Of a stretch of DNA of 64,000 nt, positions 35,001 through 46,379 are shown piece by piece. The stretch is from Saussurea involucrata (Eukaryota > Streptophyta > Magnoliopsida > Asterales > Asteraceae). The stretch is taken from positions 95,874,295 to 95,938,294 of the forward strand of contig CM066327.1 of the NCBI GenBank assembly GCA_033807775.1. Direction: 5' to 3'. The position numbers and the translations under genes were made by a program. The notes beneath the pieces were generated by a model. It had not been told where the DNA came from. It made no database searches and saw only the letters and a program-made list of their open reading frames with translations. Each line of letters begins with the position of its first letter. Positions within the stretch are counted from its first letter, which is position 1.

Positions 35001-36466
35001 AAAACGATTTCATACACTTTCAAAATCATATTTCAAAATCTTGTGCGTGTGTTGAGCAGTTCCCAAAATTCCAAAACACCGTCCATACAAAGATTTGAAA
35101 CACAAGAATTTGTTAATGCAATCTTATTTTCAAAATAACTTCGTGCATGACTCATTCGGCATTCAACGTCTCGACCCCTACCACTCCGAAACTCTCCGGT
35201 CTACTATTGTCATCCAGACATTTAAACCTCTTAAGGCAAGTTGGGAAATCACATCAAATCATCTTACGGGTTTTCCTCAAATCAAAGTCGGCTCTATGAG
35301 CCTATGACTCTAGCACAATCTTCCATCTTGGCCCGAAATGATCTGCTTACAACAAATATCATCCTTATCGTCACTCCAAGTGACTAATATTAGAATCGTC
35401 TTTCTATTCCAACGACTACTAATTTAGGACCTTCATCACTACCCCCAACGATCATCACCTCAAAACACTTCGAGTACACACCTGTACTAGTAGGTTTACT
35501 ATAGTTGTTCCTCCTTGTGATGGCTATTCTGGGTAGACAATACAACGCGTTATTAGCACATAGTAACTCATACTAACAACACTCACGCTCAACTCCTTGG
35601 ATTCTTCGTGACTTCCCCGACTCGAGCATTGATCCTGTGCTTCCGGTAGTAGGAGCTCTACTACTACCTTCCACGCCTATCATCGCCCGTTCCGAGTTCC
35701 ATCCCAAGGGGTCCAAGTAGTTTCTCACCGAAACCATACACATATGCCCGCACCGGCATATGTACACACTCTTCCTAGCTCCCTAGGAATTCCATCCAAA
35801 CCACTACCCTTGCTACTGCCAAATCCCTAATAGCAAGCAGCAGACATGCAATACAGTGTAACAAGCACCAAGCAATTTAGCATACTTACTCCTATGTTCT
35901 AGAAAGCAATATAGCACACGTACTCATACATAAACACCCTTCCCAGCTCTCTAGGAACTTCCTCTTATCCCACTACCCTTGCTACTACCGAATTCCTACT
36001 AATTATAACGGGTGACCTCGTGAATACCCGATTATATGCAGTGCGAAACAAATAGACAGTCGAATAAAGACTCTATCCTAGAACGGTTGGACTCAAACAA
36101 GAGTTGCGCAATAGAACTAAATCGAATATTCTAAGGCTATAAATCTCTTACTGCATACAACCTAGAGGGCATCCACTTAGTAACCTAACATAATTAGCAT
36201 AAATTCCTAATAGCAAGTAGTTCAACATACAGCATAGTGTCCACAACAGGCAATCTAGCATGCATACTCTATGATCTAGAAAGCAATAAAACACTAAGTA
36301 CTGTACCTTTTCCCCTGGCTCCGGCTGACTGTACACACTGCGCCATCAATCACCGTTTCTCAAACGGGTTTTCCTTTCTTTTATTTTCCAAAAATTTTAA
36401 AGAAAATTTTATAGCCGCAAACTTGAGATCAAACACTCCGAAATGCGTTTGATTCACTCAAGCCGT
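32080..36466 (-). other. Non-coding interior of element F
   Basis: 4.4 kb without a supportable gene. Holds the 46-bp hairpin repeat at 32466-32695. The segments around 35820-36000 and 36180-36300 share phrases (GACATGCAATACAGTGT / AACATACAGCATAGTGT; TCTAGAAAGCAATA), an old internal duplication. Nothing else was recognised. Confidence 0.7.
32466..32695. repeat. 46-bp tandem repeat with hairpin, 5 copies, inside F
   Basis: Units start at 32466, 32512, 32558, 32604 and 32650. Each contains ATCGGT-CCA-ACCGAT, a perfect 6-bp stem with a 3-nt loop. Confidence 0.92.
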
Positions 36467-36478
36467 GCTCTGATACCA
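36467..36478 (-). promoter_or_regulatory. Primer binding site of element F
   Basis: The minus strand reads TGGTATCAGAGC three bases inside the 5' LTR. Confidence 0.92.
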
Positions 36479-36481
36479 AGT

Positions 36482-38639
36482 TGTAACGTCCCAAAAATTA
36501 CAAGCAAATTTAAATTTTTTAAATAACCAATTCATTTATAACAACTCATTAAATGAAACCCAACGTTTCGTTTGCTAACTCATAAACAATATCTTTATAA
36601 TAAAAACCAGCGGAATAAACGTTTAATTAATAAAACCATAAAACAACCAGCTCTCCTCGCGCGCCAGTGTGTACTCGTCACGCCTTGAAGCCGCTCGGAC
36701 CTGAAACCACAGTTTATTGGGAAAGGGTAAGCACGAAGCTTAGTGAATTCCAACACATGCGCAGATAGGAATTATATACACATCACCCCTATCCGCACAT
36801 AAGCAACAACATCACAGTTACATAAAACGAGTAACGCCTACAAGTAATTATGTATCCAACACCTCAGTACCATCGAGGCCTCGGTCCCACCGAATTGTAA
36901 TGTATCCAACACCTCAGTACCATCGAGGCCTCGGTCCCACCGAATTGTAATGTAACCAACACCTTAGTACCATCGAGGCCTCGGTCCCACCGAATTGTAA
37001 TGTAACCAACACCTCAGTACCATCGAGGCCTCGGTCCCACCGAATTGTAATGTAACACATTTATACCAAGCATTCAAACCAATCAAATATTACACACCAC
37101 AAACAACTAGTTCACACCACAAAGACAATAGTACATACAAACTATTATGACATGCATACAACCCCTAACTACACAGTGAGAGAACTCACCTCGAATGCGC
37201 GCCCAGCTTAATAACAAAATTCAAGCTTCACAATTACGGTCACTTCCCAGCACCTAAATGCATGTTAAAACGTGTCAATACGAGACCCGGACCCTATGAC
37301 ACGACACACGCTTAAACCGTCACTAAAACTATTTTCTGCTCTCGCCAAACAGGTCTGTTTGGGACCTGTTTCGACCTCTTTAAACCCAGAAAAACCTTAA
37401 TTAAATTACATGACCAGAAAGTACTCTGAGTTAGGGTTCCAAGGACATATTATACACCTACTAACGATTTTTCCACATTTAATTACGGATTTTATAAGAT
37501 CAGCCCGGAGAACAGCGAAAAACAGCACTTATCAGCATAAAACGACGATTTGGCCTAAGCTACGATCCGAACTGGATTTTGCACAAAACACAGAAAAGTT
37601 AATAGACTGAAAAAGGGAACTTTTGGCACCAAAATCACCCCAACCCGAGTTACGAGGAAAACGTTACAGCTTACGCAAAACAGTGACAGAACTGCGGTTT
37701 CGTTTACATAAAATGACGATTCACTGAACTTACGACCACTTTTCCACCTAGCTAGAGGCCGAACCAGTTTTCCGCTAAAACACGGAAAACATGCCCGACC
37801 CCGAACTTGAACCGTGGGCGCCAGTTTCGGCTCAATCGGAGTTACGACAGAAAAGTTATGGTTGACGCAAAACAGTGGCAGAAGGACGTTTTTCACATAA
37901 ATTGACGATTTTATAAAACGGTTTACGCGATTCGGGTTTGCAACTAGGGCTGGACAACCCACGCACCACCCACGCACACACACTGCCGACCACCCACGGC
38001 CACCGTAAAGGCGGCGTGCGGCGGTGGTATTTTCACCGGAGGAAGTGAAAAGGAAAGGAAACGAAACAAAACAAAACGAAACGAAACGGACGACTTACCT
38101 AGCAACGGTTGCTCCTCTCTCCCTCGACTTCTCCGACGAACAGAGCTGGTGGCGGCGGCCTCCGGCGACAGCAGCGCCTCCGGCGAGTTCCCTCCCTCTC
38201 GCCTTCTCTCTCTCTCTCTCGCGATCACTCTCTCTCTCGGTCTCTTCTCGTTGCCGCACCACAAGACAATAGGGTTAGGATAGTTTTTGGTTTGCTTGGC
38301 TAACAAGAAAGGGAAAAACGAGACTAGGAAAAAAAAGGTCTCGGCCCTCTCCTTGCATAGGCCGAATCCATGCTAAGGTTTCACCAAAAAGACGAAAATG
38401 GTCCCTCGACTTCTAAGGACTTCTCTTAACTACCCAAAATGAAACCAAGTTAGCAATAAGGTCCTTTTTGACACCAAACCACTAACCAAACAATTAAAGG
38501 TAAACACTTTAAAATGGTTTAAAGATTTATTACGCATTTGGTCAAACTTGCTAACCCCGTTAGTAAAGATTCGCTAAAAGAACGATATTAAAGCAATTAA
38601 TTAAAATATCTATAAACATACCGGGACACGGGCTTTACA
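36482..38639 (-). repeat. 5' LTR of element F
   Basis: Pairs with 29857-32064. It has four 50-bp units at 36852-37051. Confidence 0.93.
36852..37051. repeat. 50-bp tandem repeat, 4 copies, in F LTR
   Basis: Same unit as 30227-30476, starting at 36852, 36902, 36952 and 37002. Confidence 0.95.
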
Positions 38640-38765
38640 ATAAGTCACAAAATCGAATAACCCAAAAATTCAAGAACACAACACCGTTTTTCAACAAATA
38701 GGTCGATAACAGTATTAGAAGAATTATCTTTGGATCAATGCTTGTCTCTTTGCTCTGATGCCAAT
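38640..38765 (-). promoter_or_regulatory. Leader end and primer binding site of element C
   Basis: After the duplicated ATAAG the C leader continues to the primer site at 38752-38763, minus strand TGGCATCAGAGC, one mismatch from the initiator Met tRNA complement. Confidence 0.85.
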
Positions 38766-39013
38766 TGTGGATCCAAGATTAGTGTACAAACAATAACTAA
38801 TCAAATAGAAAAGATGAATTGATAAAAAGTCGACTATCTTGATTGTATTGAATGGTAGATAATGTTTACAATTAGTCGTATAATATTATGAACCATTAAC
38901 CCTAAAACTAGGATTAAGAAATCTATTTATACCCCTTTTAGGGTATTTATAGTTTAAGCATATAACTTCTATTCAATACATTTTATACCCTAAAAATAGA
39001 TTTTAAGTAAACA
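38766..39013 (-). repeat. 5' LTR of element C
   Basis: 248 bp, + strand TGTGGATCC to AAGTAAACA, beside the primer site. TATAAATA on the minus strand at 38924-38931. The partner LTR is not in the window. Confidence 0.8.
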
Positions 39014-39245
39014 ATAAGGAAATGAGACTCCTAAATACTTGTCTCATTTACTGTTTTGAGGGATCCTTTTTATCACTTAGATAGAGTAAAGCACTTCACT
39101 GAAATTTCATTAATTTGATAGAAGATTACAAGAAAATGAAATCACAAGTACAGTAATAATACATAACTGGAAAAGTTACAGGCTTATAAGTATACGATAC
39201 GAGGAATACACTTATCATTTAAAATCATCAAACGTAATGTAGTCG
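39014..39245. other. Unassigned 232 bp
   Basis: AT-rich, no ORF, no repeat recognised. Probably sequence into which C and H were inserted. Confidence 0.5.
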
Positions 39246-39406
39246 TGTTAGTGCAATATTTGTATATTGTATCCAAATTGAAGGGCCTTTTGTGTAACTT
39301 TAGTCTCTAGGTATAAATAGCCTAGAACTATTCATTTTGTGTAAGCATTCCTATTGTACTTGAAGTGAAACTCTCTCTGTACTTGTAACTTATGACATAT
39401 TCAGAT
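39246..39406 (+). repeat. Element H: truncated Copia LTR
   Basis: Starts TGTTAGTGC, has TATAAATA at 39312-39319 and the layout of the next LTR (TATA, then CTATTGTACTT), and stops where G begins. If G inserted here its duplication should be CAGAT (39402-39406). Confidence 0.6.
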
Positions 39407-39662
39407 TGTTAGGACATTATATTGTATTCAAGATTTACTGTAAAGTCAATGTTCAGTAAAGTCAATGTCATGTAATTAGCCTTTATGCCTTGTAACCTTT
39501 AGGTATAAATAGGCTTAGTGTGTCAATGTTTAGGAGAATCTTTTGTAGCCTTTCATAATCTTTCCATCTATTGTACTTTTGAGACTTATGAATGATAGAT
39601 GACTTTCTCTCTCTAGACTGTGTTTTACATTGCTTATTCTCTCACTATATTGGGAACTAACA
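39407..39662 (+). repeat. 5' LTR of element G
   Basis: 256 bp, TGTTAGGAC to GAACTAACA, TATAAATA at 39504-39511, followed at once by a primer site. Confidence 0.88.
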
Positions 39663-39664
39663 TT

Positions 39665-40212
39665 TGGTATCAGAGCTAAACAGATCGATCAGACAATTTT
39701 TCAGAGTTTTTTCTGAAGATTTGAAGATTTTCTTGGATTTTTCTTGGGTTTTCGCATCTACTGTTCATTCCAGATTCGGATTTCTTCAATTTTTGGATGA
39801 TTGGATCAAATTTTGATTCTATAGCCTGTGATTTGTATTCCTGAACATTGTTAATTCATGAAGTTTTGGATAATTCAATCCAGATTTCGAGAATTTTGAA
39901 GATTTGTAAAATTTTGGTTCGAAAAGTTCAATTGACTGTTCTTGGATCGAAAATCATTAAATTGGAAGAATTATACTTTTGTATAAACTACAAAAGTGAG
40001 AGGAATTGAAATTCGAACAAGTCTGTGAAAATTGCATTAAAATTCATCAAGATTTGAAAAAGTTATGGCTAAAATTGTGATTTCTGGATATGTTTTCGCA
40101 AGATCTGAAGTTTTCGCAAGATTCATAGGGTTTTGCAAGATTCATAGTGATTTTTGCATCTGCTGGTTAAGGAAAGACCAGAGTTTTCGCAACAGGCTTA
40201 TACGAGAAGTGT
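39665..40212 (+). other. Primer site and leader of element G
   Basis: TGGTATCAGAGC at 39665-39676, then ~540 bp of leader without ORF. Contains five variants of TTTTCGCAAGATTC (about 39748 and 40090-40195). Cut at 40212 by element D; gag of G must lie beyond the window. Confidence 0.8.
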
Positions 40213-41169
40213 TGTTGATCCAAACCCTCAGTGATTTGATAATGACTCTCTGAGAAACACTTAGTGAAAATTATAAGTAGACAATATGTATTAGAGTTTC
40301 ACTATCGCTGATTAGTACTATGTCTCTACAGTACTGCTGATAGGAAACTCATGCTCTTTAAATTAGACATTCAGCAAAACTGTTCATTAGCAAGCCCTGA
40401 GCCTGTTCAGTCTTACTGATAATCGCTGATAAGTTTTAGTTGTTTACTTATGATCCCTGAAGACAAGTTTCACGTCAACAATGTTCTATGCTGATGTTGA
40501 AGATCAAGCCAAAGAACCAGCGACAAGTCTGTTAATGAACTGATGCGGATATCAGCGAAGCCAAGACCTGTCCACTCAACGTGAAGTTACAAGTAGAAAA
40601 CTTCAGCGAGCGATGAACTTTATCACTCGCTGATAAAGAACTATTCAACGAACGCTGATCATGAAGTTTCCTCTACAAGTTACGTTTGTCTTATCCCCTT
40701 GCACGTCTCCGTACGATATGTAATAACATACATCCCTTTTCTCCAAAATCATACAACCAACTCTGATTCTACATTGTTCATCATGCGGCTACTAGGTTGT
40801 CTACCAAGGTCAAAACATGCAACCAATCAGCTGCTGCCACGTGTAAAGTTGTACTGATATGCATTTAATGCATGCAGTATATAAGAAGAAACCCTACTTC
40901 AGAAATGAAGTGCTCGGCCATTCCTTCTCCTTACAACTTTGTGTTAGAATATTATTCGTAGTATTCTTTTCTCCTTTCTATCTTATTTCTAGTTCAAGAA
41001 ATCTTAGTGATTCTCTTAACTTGTTTAGATTAGGTTTATTCCTTAATCTTGTTCCGCAACAAGTTGTAAATTGTTTGATAAATATCAATAAACAATTTAG
41101 AAAAGTAAAATATGTGTGTTTGTATTCAACCCCCCTTCTACAAACTTGTATAACCCTTTCGGGACCACA
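40213..41169 (+). repeat. 5' LTR of element D
   Basis: 957 bp from TGTTGATCC to GGGACCACA. TATATAAG at 40878-40885. Includes about ten GCTGATAA/ATCAGCG words and the inverted repeat CTTTATCA-CTCGC-TGATAAAG at 40618-40638. Matches 60644-61606 at roughly 90 percent by eye. Confidence 0.92.
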
Positions 41170-41171
41170 AG

Positions 41172-41219
41172 TGGTATCAGAGCAGATTGTTTAATCTCAT
41201 AGCAGTTTGGTATCAGTGC
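41172..41219 (+). promoter_or_regulatory. Primer site of D, with a second PBS-like copy
   Basis: TGGTATCAGAGC at 41172-41183, and TGGTATCAGTGC 36 bp later at 41208-41219. D2 has only the first. Confidence 0.85.
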
Positions 41220-41256
41220 TTATACTAATCTTTTCTCTTCCTTGCTTTTTCTCATA

Positions 41257-43606
41257 ATGGCTACCAACTCAAACACGAATTATATTGACAATGGTTCTCT
41301 TGAAAAACCCCCTAGATTTTCCAGAGATAACTTTAGTCTGTGGAAAAATAGGATGATACTCTTCTTAGAAGGTGTAGACCCTACTATGCCTTACTATCTC
41401 AAAAATGTCCCATATATTCCTGTTAGGATTGATCCTGAAGTTCCAGGCACTGCTACTAGAGCTGCCATTCCTGAAAGAATCATTCCTAAGGAACCTCACA
41501 ATTGGTCCGAAGAAGATAAGAAGAAAGTGGCTATCGACACTAAAGCCAGATCCATCCTTTCTATGGCTCTTCCTGACGAAGTCTACCATTCCGTCATGAA
41601 CCTGAAAACCTCCAAAGCCATGTGGGACACAATCTGTGTTCAATATGAAGGTACGTCTGAAGTCCAGGACTCAAGAAAGATCAACCTGGTAAAACAGTAC
41701 GAAAGCTTCATTTGTGGTAAGAATGAATCTCTCTCTGAAGTACATCAGCGGTTTCAACTGTTTAATTATTGATCTGAAAACCGTTGGTAAGGAATATTCT
41801 AACTTTAAAGTTCTGACAAAGTTCCTAGAATGCTTACCTGAAAGCTGGGACAGTTATTCAATGTGTCTCAAACTATCAAAGGATCTAAAATCTATGACTC
41901 TCTCTACCTTATATGGCACTATGCTCAATCATGAGCAGTCGTGTCATCTTAAGAAGAATCTTGTAAAAGATTCCAAGAGCACACCTGTTGCTTTACTCTC
42001 AGAGTCACCTTCCACTCAGTGATCCACTATCACTGTCACTGAGTTGGAAACTAACTCTGAATGCTCATCAGATGCAGACTCTTCAGATCTTGATGAATCT
42101 ATGGCACTCCTATCTAATAAGTTCAGGAGATTCGCTAGAAAGAATAGTTTCAGATGGAACAAACCCCTTTCACTCACTGATAAGCCAAAAACATCAACCC
42201 CTGTTGATAAAGCTACTGCTACCTGCTTTAACTGTGAAAAAAGTAGGACACTTTGCTAGTGAATGCAGGTCAAAGAAAGTCTTTAAACCCTCAGACAAGT
42301 CTCCAAGAAATCCTCTAACCCCAGGGCTAGAGATGACAAGTATCAAGAGCTGAAAGAAAAATATGCAAAGCTGAAAAGCTTTAAGAAGAAAGATAAAGGC
42401 CTGATGGCTGACTTTGACTGGGCTGCCTCTAATGAAGGAGAATCATCTGACTTTGAAGATGATGATGAGGCCAATATCTGCCTCATGGAAAAAATCGAAG
42501 AAGAGGAAGAAAGTTCTGACATTCCCTCTACTTCATCCTCTGCTACTAAGGTATCAAGTTCTTTCTTTACTAATATTTCAGATATTGATGAAGCTGATAG
42601 CCTTCGAAAAATCGATCTATTGACTATGAATTTATATGACGCCATGAATGGCAAAACCGTCGCTGAAAATAAAAACCTTGATCTCGCTGAACAACTTAAA
42701 AACTGCCACCTTCAAATACAAGAGCTTTCTAAAATTAAAGAAGATTTAAAAGATCAGGTTCATATAAATCAACTAGTCAAAATCGAACGCGAAGAAGCTA
42801 TCGCTGCATTAAAAGCTAAAAAGGCTACTGTTGAAGGATGGTGTAAATCCTCAACAACGATCACTGAGATTATAAAGTCTCAGATACCCCTGAGTGATAA
42901 GAGTGGACTTGGTTACAAAGTTGATACTCTAGAACCAACCACTGATCGTTCCATGCTCAAATTTGGAACTTTCGTATCCTCAGTCCCTGACACTTCCTCA
43001 TCCCAGTGTTTCTCTTCAAAAACTCCTATCCCTGAGGAAAAACCTACCTTGATCTCTAAAGGTAAAGGAAAGGAAAACGTTTTCAATAAAAAACCTCATA
43101 AGGGTACCTTTGTACCTAAGCTGAATGCTTCTAAAGCATCAGTGACTTATCCCTCTACTTTTAAGAACAAGGTCCCTGGATTTATTCAACGATCTACTCC
43201 AAGAATCAGAGTGGATATTATTGGTAAGAAATCTGAAGAACTGATTGTTCCTCCCATTTCCAATGCCAAAGGTATACTTGGTGCTGACCCTGCTCATTTA
43301 AAATTAACGGCTAATCATGCAAATGGTCCTAAATCTACTTTTATCTATAGGAATTGTTATCACTGTGGACTTACCGATCACATATCTAGTAAGTGCCCCA
43401 CAGCCACCAAAGCTAAAAAGTTAGCTAAGGTGAAGATTTCTGCCCCCAAGGCAAAGAAGAATACTGAGGTTAAGAAATTAACCAAAGTGAAGAATAGTTC
43501 TGAATCTGAATCTTCAAATGCTACGAAGATTGCTGAACCTTCCACTTCCTCTACCACCAGTGACAAGTGTGGGCCCATGGTAAAATGGGTGCCCAAGTCA
43601 AATTAA
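41257..43606 (+). pseudogene. Element D gag
   Basis: The ATG at 41257 starts MATNSN, as in D2. N-terminal Copia gag: KPPRFSRDNFSLWKNRMILFLEG, MWDTICVQYEG. Extra base near 41752 shifts frame. TGA at 42020-42022 replaces CGA (seen in D2). Knuckle 1, CFNCEK.. HFASEC (about 42227-42270), is split by an inserted A. The frame of 42404-43606 then runs: acidic linker, coiled coil (about 42590-42840), SEELIVPPISNAKGILG, knuckle 2 CYHCGLTDHISSKC (43353-43394), Lys-rich tail, terminal WVPKSN and stop. The two knuckles lie about 370 codons apart, with a coiled coil between. Undamaged length would be ~780 codons. Particle/RNA-binding protein. Confidence 0.9.
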
Positions 43607-43623
43607 TCTCCCTTTGTTTGCAG
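43607..43623 (+). promoter_or_regulatory. Candidate 3' splice acceptor at the gag/pol boundary of D
   Basis: After the gag TAA comes TCTCCCTTTGTTTGCAG, a textbook pyrimidine tract plus CAG, then the protease frame (+1 relative to gag). Confidence 0.5.
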
Positions 43624-45345
43624 GTCAGGAAGGGTATCTGGTATCTTGATAGCGGATGCTCTAGACATATGACTGGAAAGAAAAACCTACTCACTGAATA
43701 CAAAGAAGAGAAGGGTCCCTCAGTGACCTTCGGTGGAAACGAAAAAGGCTATACTCGAGGGTTTGGTGTACTCTCTAATGATACAATAACCTTCAGAAGG
43801 GTCACTTATGTTGAAGGACTGAAGCATAATCTTCTAAGCATTAGTCGGTTGTCCGATAAAGATAACAAAGTAATCTTTACCAAGGAATCTTGCTTTGTCA
43901 CTGACAAAAAGGAGTAGATAGCTCTCAGCGGATATCGTATGGAAAATGTTTATGTTATAGACATGGACTCTACAACCACTGAGAACTCCTGTTTCTTCTC
44001 AAAAGCCTCATCAGATGGCAACTGGATATGGCATAAGAGGCCCTCCTATCTCAACTTCAAGACACTGAACACTCTTTCCTCTAAAGAGTTGGTTACTGGT
44101 CTACCTCAACACTCATACGCTAAGGAGTCCTTATGTTCAACGTGTGAGAAAGGGAAACAAACGAAGGCAAGCTTAAAGTATAAGCAAGTTTCCTTAGTGT
44201 CATCTCCTCTACAACTTCTCCATATGGATCTGTTTGGCCCTGTTAACAAACAATCCATCGCTGGAAAGAAATATACATTGGTCAAAGTCGATGAATTCTC
44301 TCGCTATACATGGGTAATGTTTCTCCGTTCTAAGTATTACACCCCTGAAGAACTCATCAATTTTGTCAGGAAAATGGAATTCCTGAACAACATGACCGTT
44401 CGCTCAATAAGGAGTGATCATGGGACTGAATTCAAAAACAGTTATCTTGATTCCTTATTTGAAAGTAAGGGTAATTCTCACAACTTTTCCTCAGTGAGAA
44501 CACCACAACAAATTGGAGTCGCTGAAAGAAGAAATAGAACTATCGTTGAATCTGCACGTTCAATGCTCAACGATTCTCATCTACCTACTCAGTTTTGGGC
44601 AGAAGCTGTCAACACTGCTTGTTTTACTCAAAATAGGTCGCTGATTGTCAAAAGATTCAAGAAGACAGCCTATGAACTTTTTCATGGGAGGAAGCCTTCA
44701 ATTAGCTTTCTTCACATCTTTGGATGTCAGTGTTTCATACTAAGGCTGATGATGGAATCTTTCTTGCATATTCTTCAGTCTCCAAAGCCTTCAGGGTCTT
44801 CATCGAAGAAGACAGACTGTTGAAGAAACAATTCACGTCACCTTTGATGAATCCCGTTCTGCGAACTCTAGACCTTCTACTGATACTGAAGAACTGAATG
44901 AATGGATGTTTTCTCATCTTGGTGATTCAGAAGACGCTCCTACTCCTCTATCTCATACTCATCCCGCTGAAGATGATGATCCTACTATCATCCCAAGCAT
45001 GCAGACTAGTGAAGCTGAAACATCATGGGTCTCAGTTGTTCCTCTAAACACTATGCCTGCTTCTGAACCTTCTATCTCAGATATACCATCTACTTCTCAG
45101 CAATCAGTGAATGAAATGACATCTGAACCTCTTCCTCTCTTGGCTGATATACAAGAAGATGTTGAAGCCTCATCTTCAGCTCCTCCAGAAGTTCAAATTG
45201 AGTCAGCGACTTATGCTCCGGCTCAGCGATGGACTATTAATCACCCAATTGATCAAATTCTTGGTGATCCAAACACTGGTGTTTAGACTCGACGAAGTGC
45301 AGGAAATATTTGTTTATTTGTTAACTTTATTTCTCTGATTGAACT
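43624..45345 (+). pseudogene. Element D pol: protease, integrase and linker
   Basis: Protease GIWYLDSGCSRHMTGKKN (about 43630-43685) and GLKHNLLSISRLSD. TAG at 43915-43917 sits where CAG (Gln) is expected. Pre-integrase WHKRPSYLNF and CSTCEKGKQ. Core LLHMDLFGP, RSDHGTEF and QQIGVAERRN keep all three acids, followed by AVNTACFTQNR. A deletion/frameshift near 44740 removes the segment after FGCQCFIL. The Ser/Thr/Pro-rich linker continues at 44906-45286 to a TAG (45284-45286, again CAG expected) and NFISLIEL, where E is inserted after GAACT. The H-x-H/C-x-C finger is weakened: one position reads Arg-Pro-Ser in place of the usual H-N-R. Confidence 0.9.
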
Positions 45346-46198
45346 TGTTGGATCCCAGATACACTTAATCAAGATTAACAATCTATTAGTGGAGTTTAGA
45401 GTTTGATGCGGAAGCGTATTAAACTAACAGATATGTTTGATAGATATTAGAACGCACATATATAAAGAAAACAGTAACGAATGAAAAGGATTTCTTGAAC
45501 AGTTACTGTTATTCAATATATAATAACAACACGAAGAACAAATTAAGAACTGTTGGTGTGTGTGAGAATATAACACTCAGATATTTGACAATAAAGCTTG
45601 AGAGTATTAGTGATTCCTTGTGTATTCGTCCTTAGGAAGATCTCAACATGAGACTTCCTTTTATACTACTCTTAGAAGCCTATGAAGTAGGTCACTGTTC
45701 CTTTTACGGCATGAATAGTAAACTGGATGGTGTGAACAGTGGACTGGATGGTGTGAGCAGTTGTTTGAGCCATGCGCATTTAATGGAGCAGATGTACTTT
45801 TGGTAAATGCATTAAATGGCGCAGACGTCTATTTTGTACCTTGCCCTATTGAGTCCACTCAGAGCTTGACACGTGTTTTGATAGTACTTTTTCATGCAAG
45901 TTGATGAACGTATTCAGTAATATCTTCCAAGTCTTCATTGAGGACCACAGAGGCTCTGTTATGAATTACAGAGGTTCTGCGGTCTGGTCCTCTGTGGAGC
46001 AGTCTTCGCCGGATTCCGAGTCTTTGGTCTTCTTTGTGCGTATGACAGAGCTTCTGTAGGAAGCCTCTGCTGCTTCTGTAGCTTCTTGACCTTGATTTCT
46101 CGGTAATGTCGGCAGAGCCTCTGTAAGAGGCTTTCTTCACTTAGCCTATTTTTCACTACTTCTAAATACTTCTATGATTAGGAAGATTGAAGCTAACA
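45346..46198 (-). repeat. 3' LTR of element E
   Basis: TGTTGGATCC to GAAGCTAACA. TATAAAAG on the minus strand at 45658-45665. The part right of 45930 is rich in CAGAGG(C/T)TCTG words, including the perfect inverted repeat ACAGAG-G-CTCTGT near 45947. A 20-bp near-duplicate ACTGGATGGTGTGA(A/G)CAG lies at about 45722-45760. Confidence 0.96.
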
Positions 46199-46211
46199 AT
46201 CTCCCCCTAAG
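46199..46211 (-). promoter_or_regulatory. Polypurine tract of element E
   Basis: The minus strand reads CTTAGGGGGAGAT against the LTR. About 170 bp of 3' untranslated sequence (46212-46379) separates it from the aORF. Confidence 0.87.
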
Positions 46212-46379
46212 TAGTGAAAAATAAAAAATTTGAACTTGAGTTAAGTTTGGCTAAGTTAGATAAGACAGAGGTTAAACAATACCTCGAAATTTCATTCATT
46301 TAGAAATATGCCAGAGGCATTTTACATTTGAGTACAATGAAAGATAAAACTTTGTTTGCAGAGATTGGAGGTATGAGAA

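Larger units (their letters stand above)
29857..38639 (-). mobile_element. Element F: non-coding large-LTR retrotransposon (LARD-like)
   Basis: Direct LTRs 29857-32064 (2208 bp) and 36482-38639 (2158 bp), TG...CA. TSD ATAAG at 29852-29856 and 38640-38644. A polypurine tract beside the left LTR and a primer site beside the right fix it on the minus strand. The 4.4-kb interior has no gag or pol domain I can recognise on either strand. This is the structure of a large retrotransposon derivative mobilised by another element. LTR identity is high by eye and the length difference is exactly one 50-bp repeat unit, so it is fairly young. Confidence 0.92.

Noticed and set aside
39014..39018. ATAAG right of the C LTR, identical to the F target duplication
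   Set aside because: F is accounted for by 29852-29856 and 38640-38644; a 5-base match nearby is likely chance.
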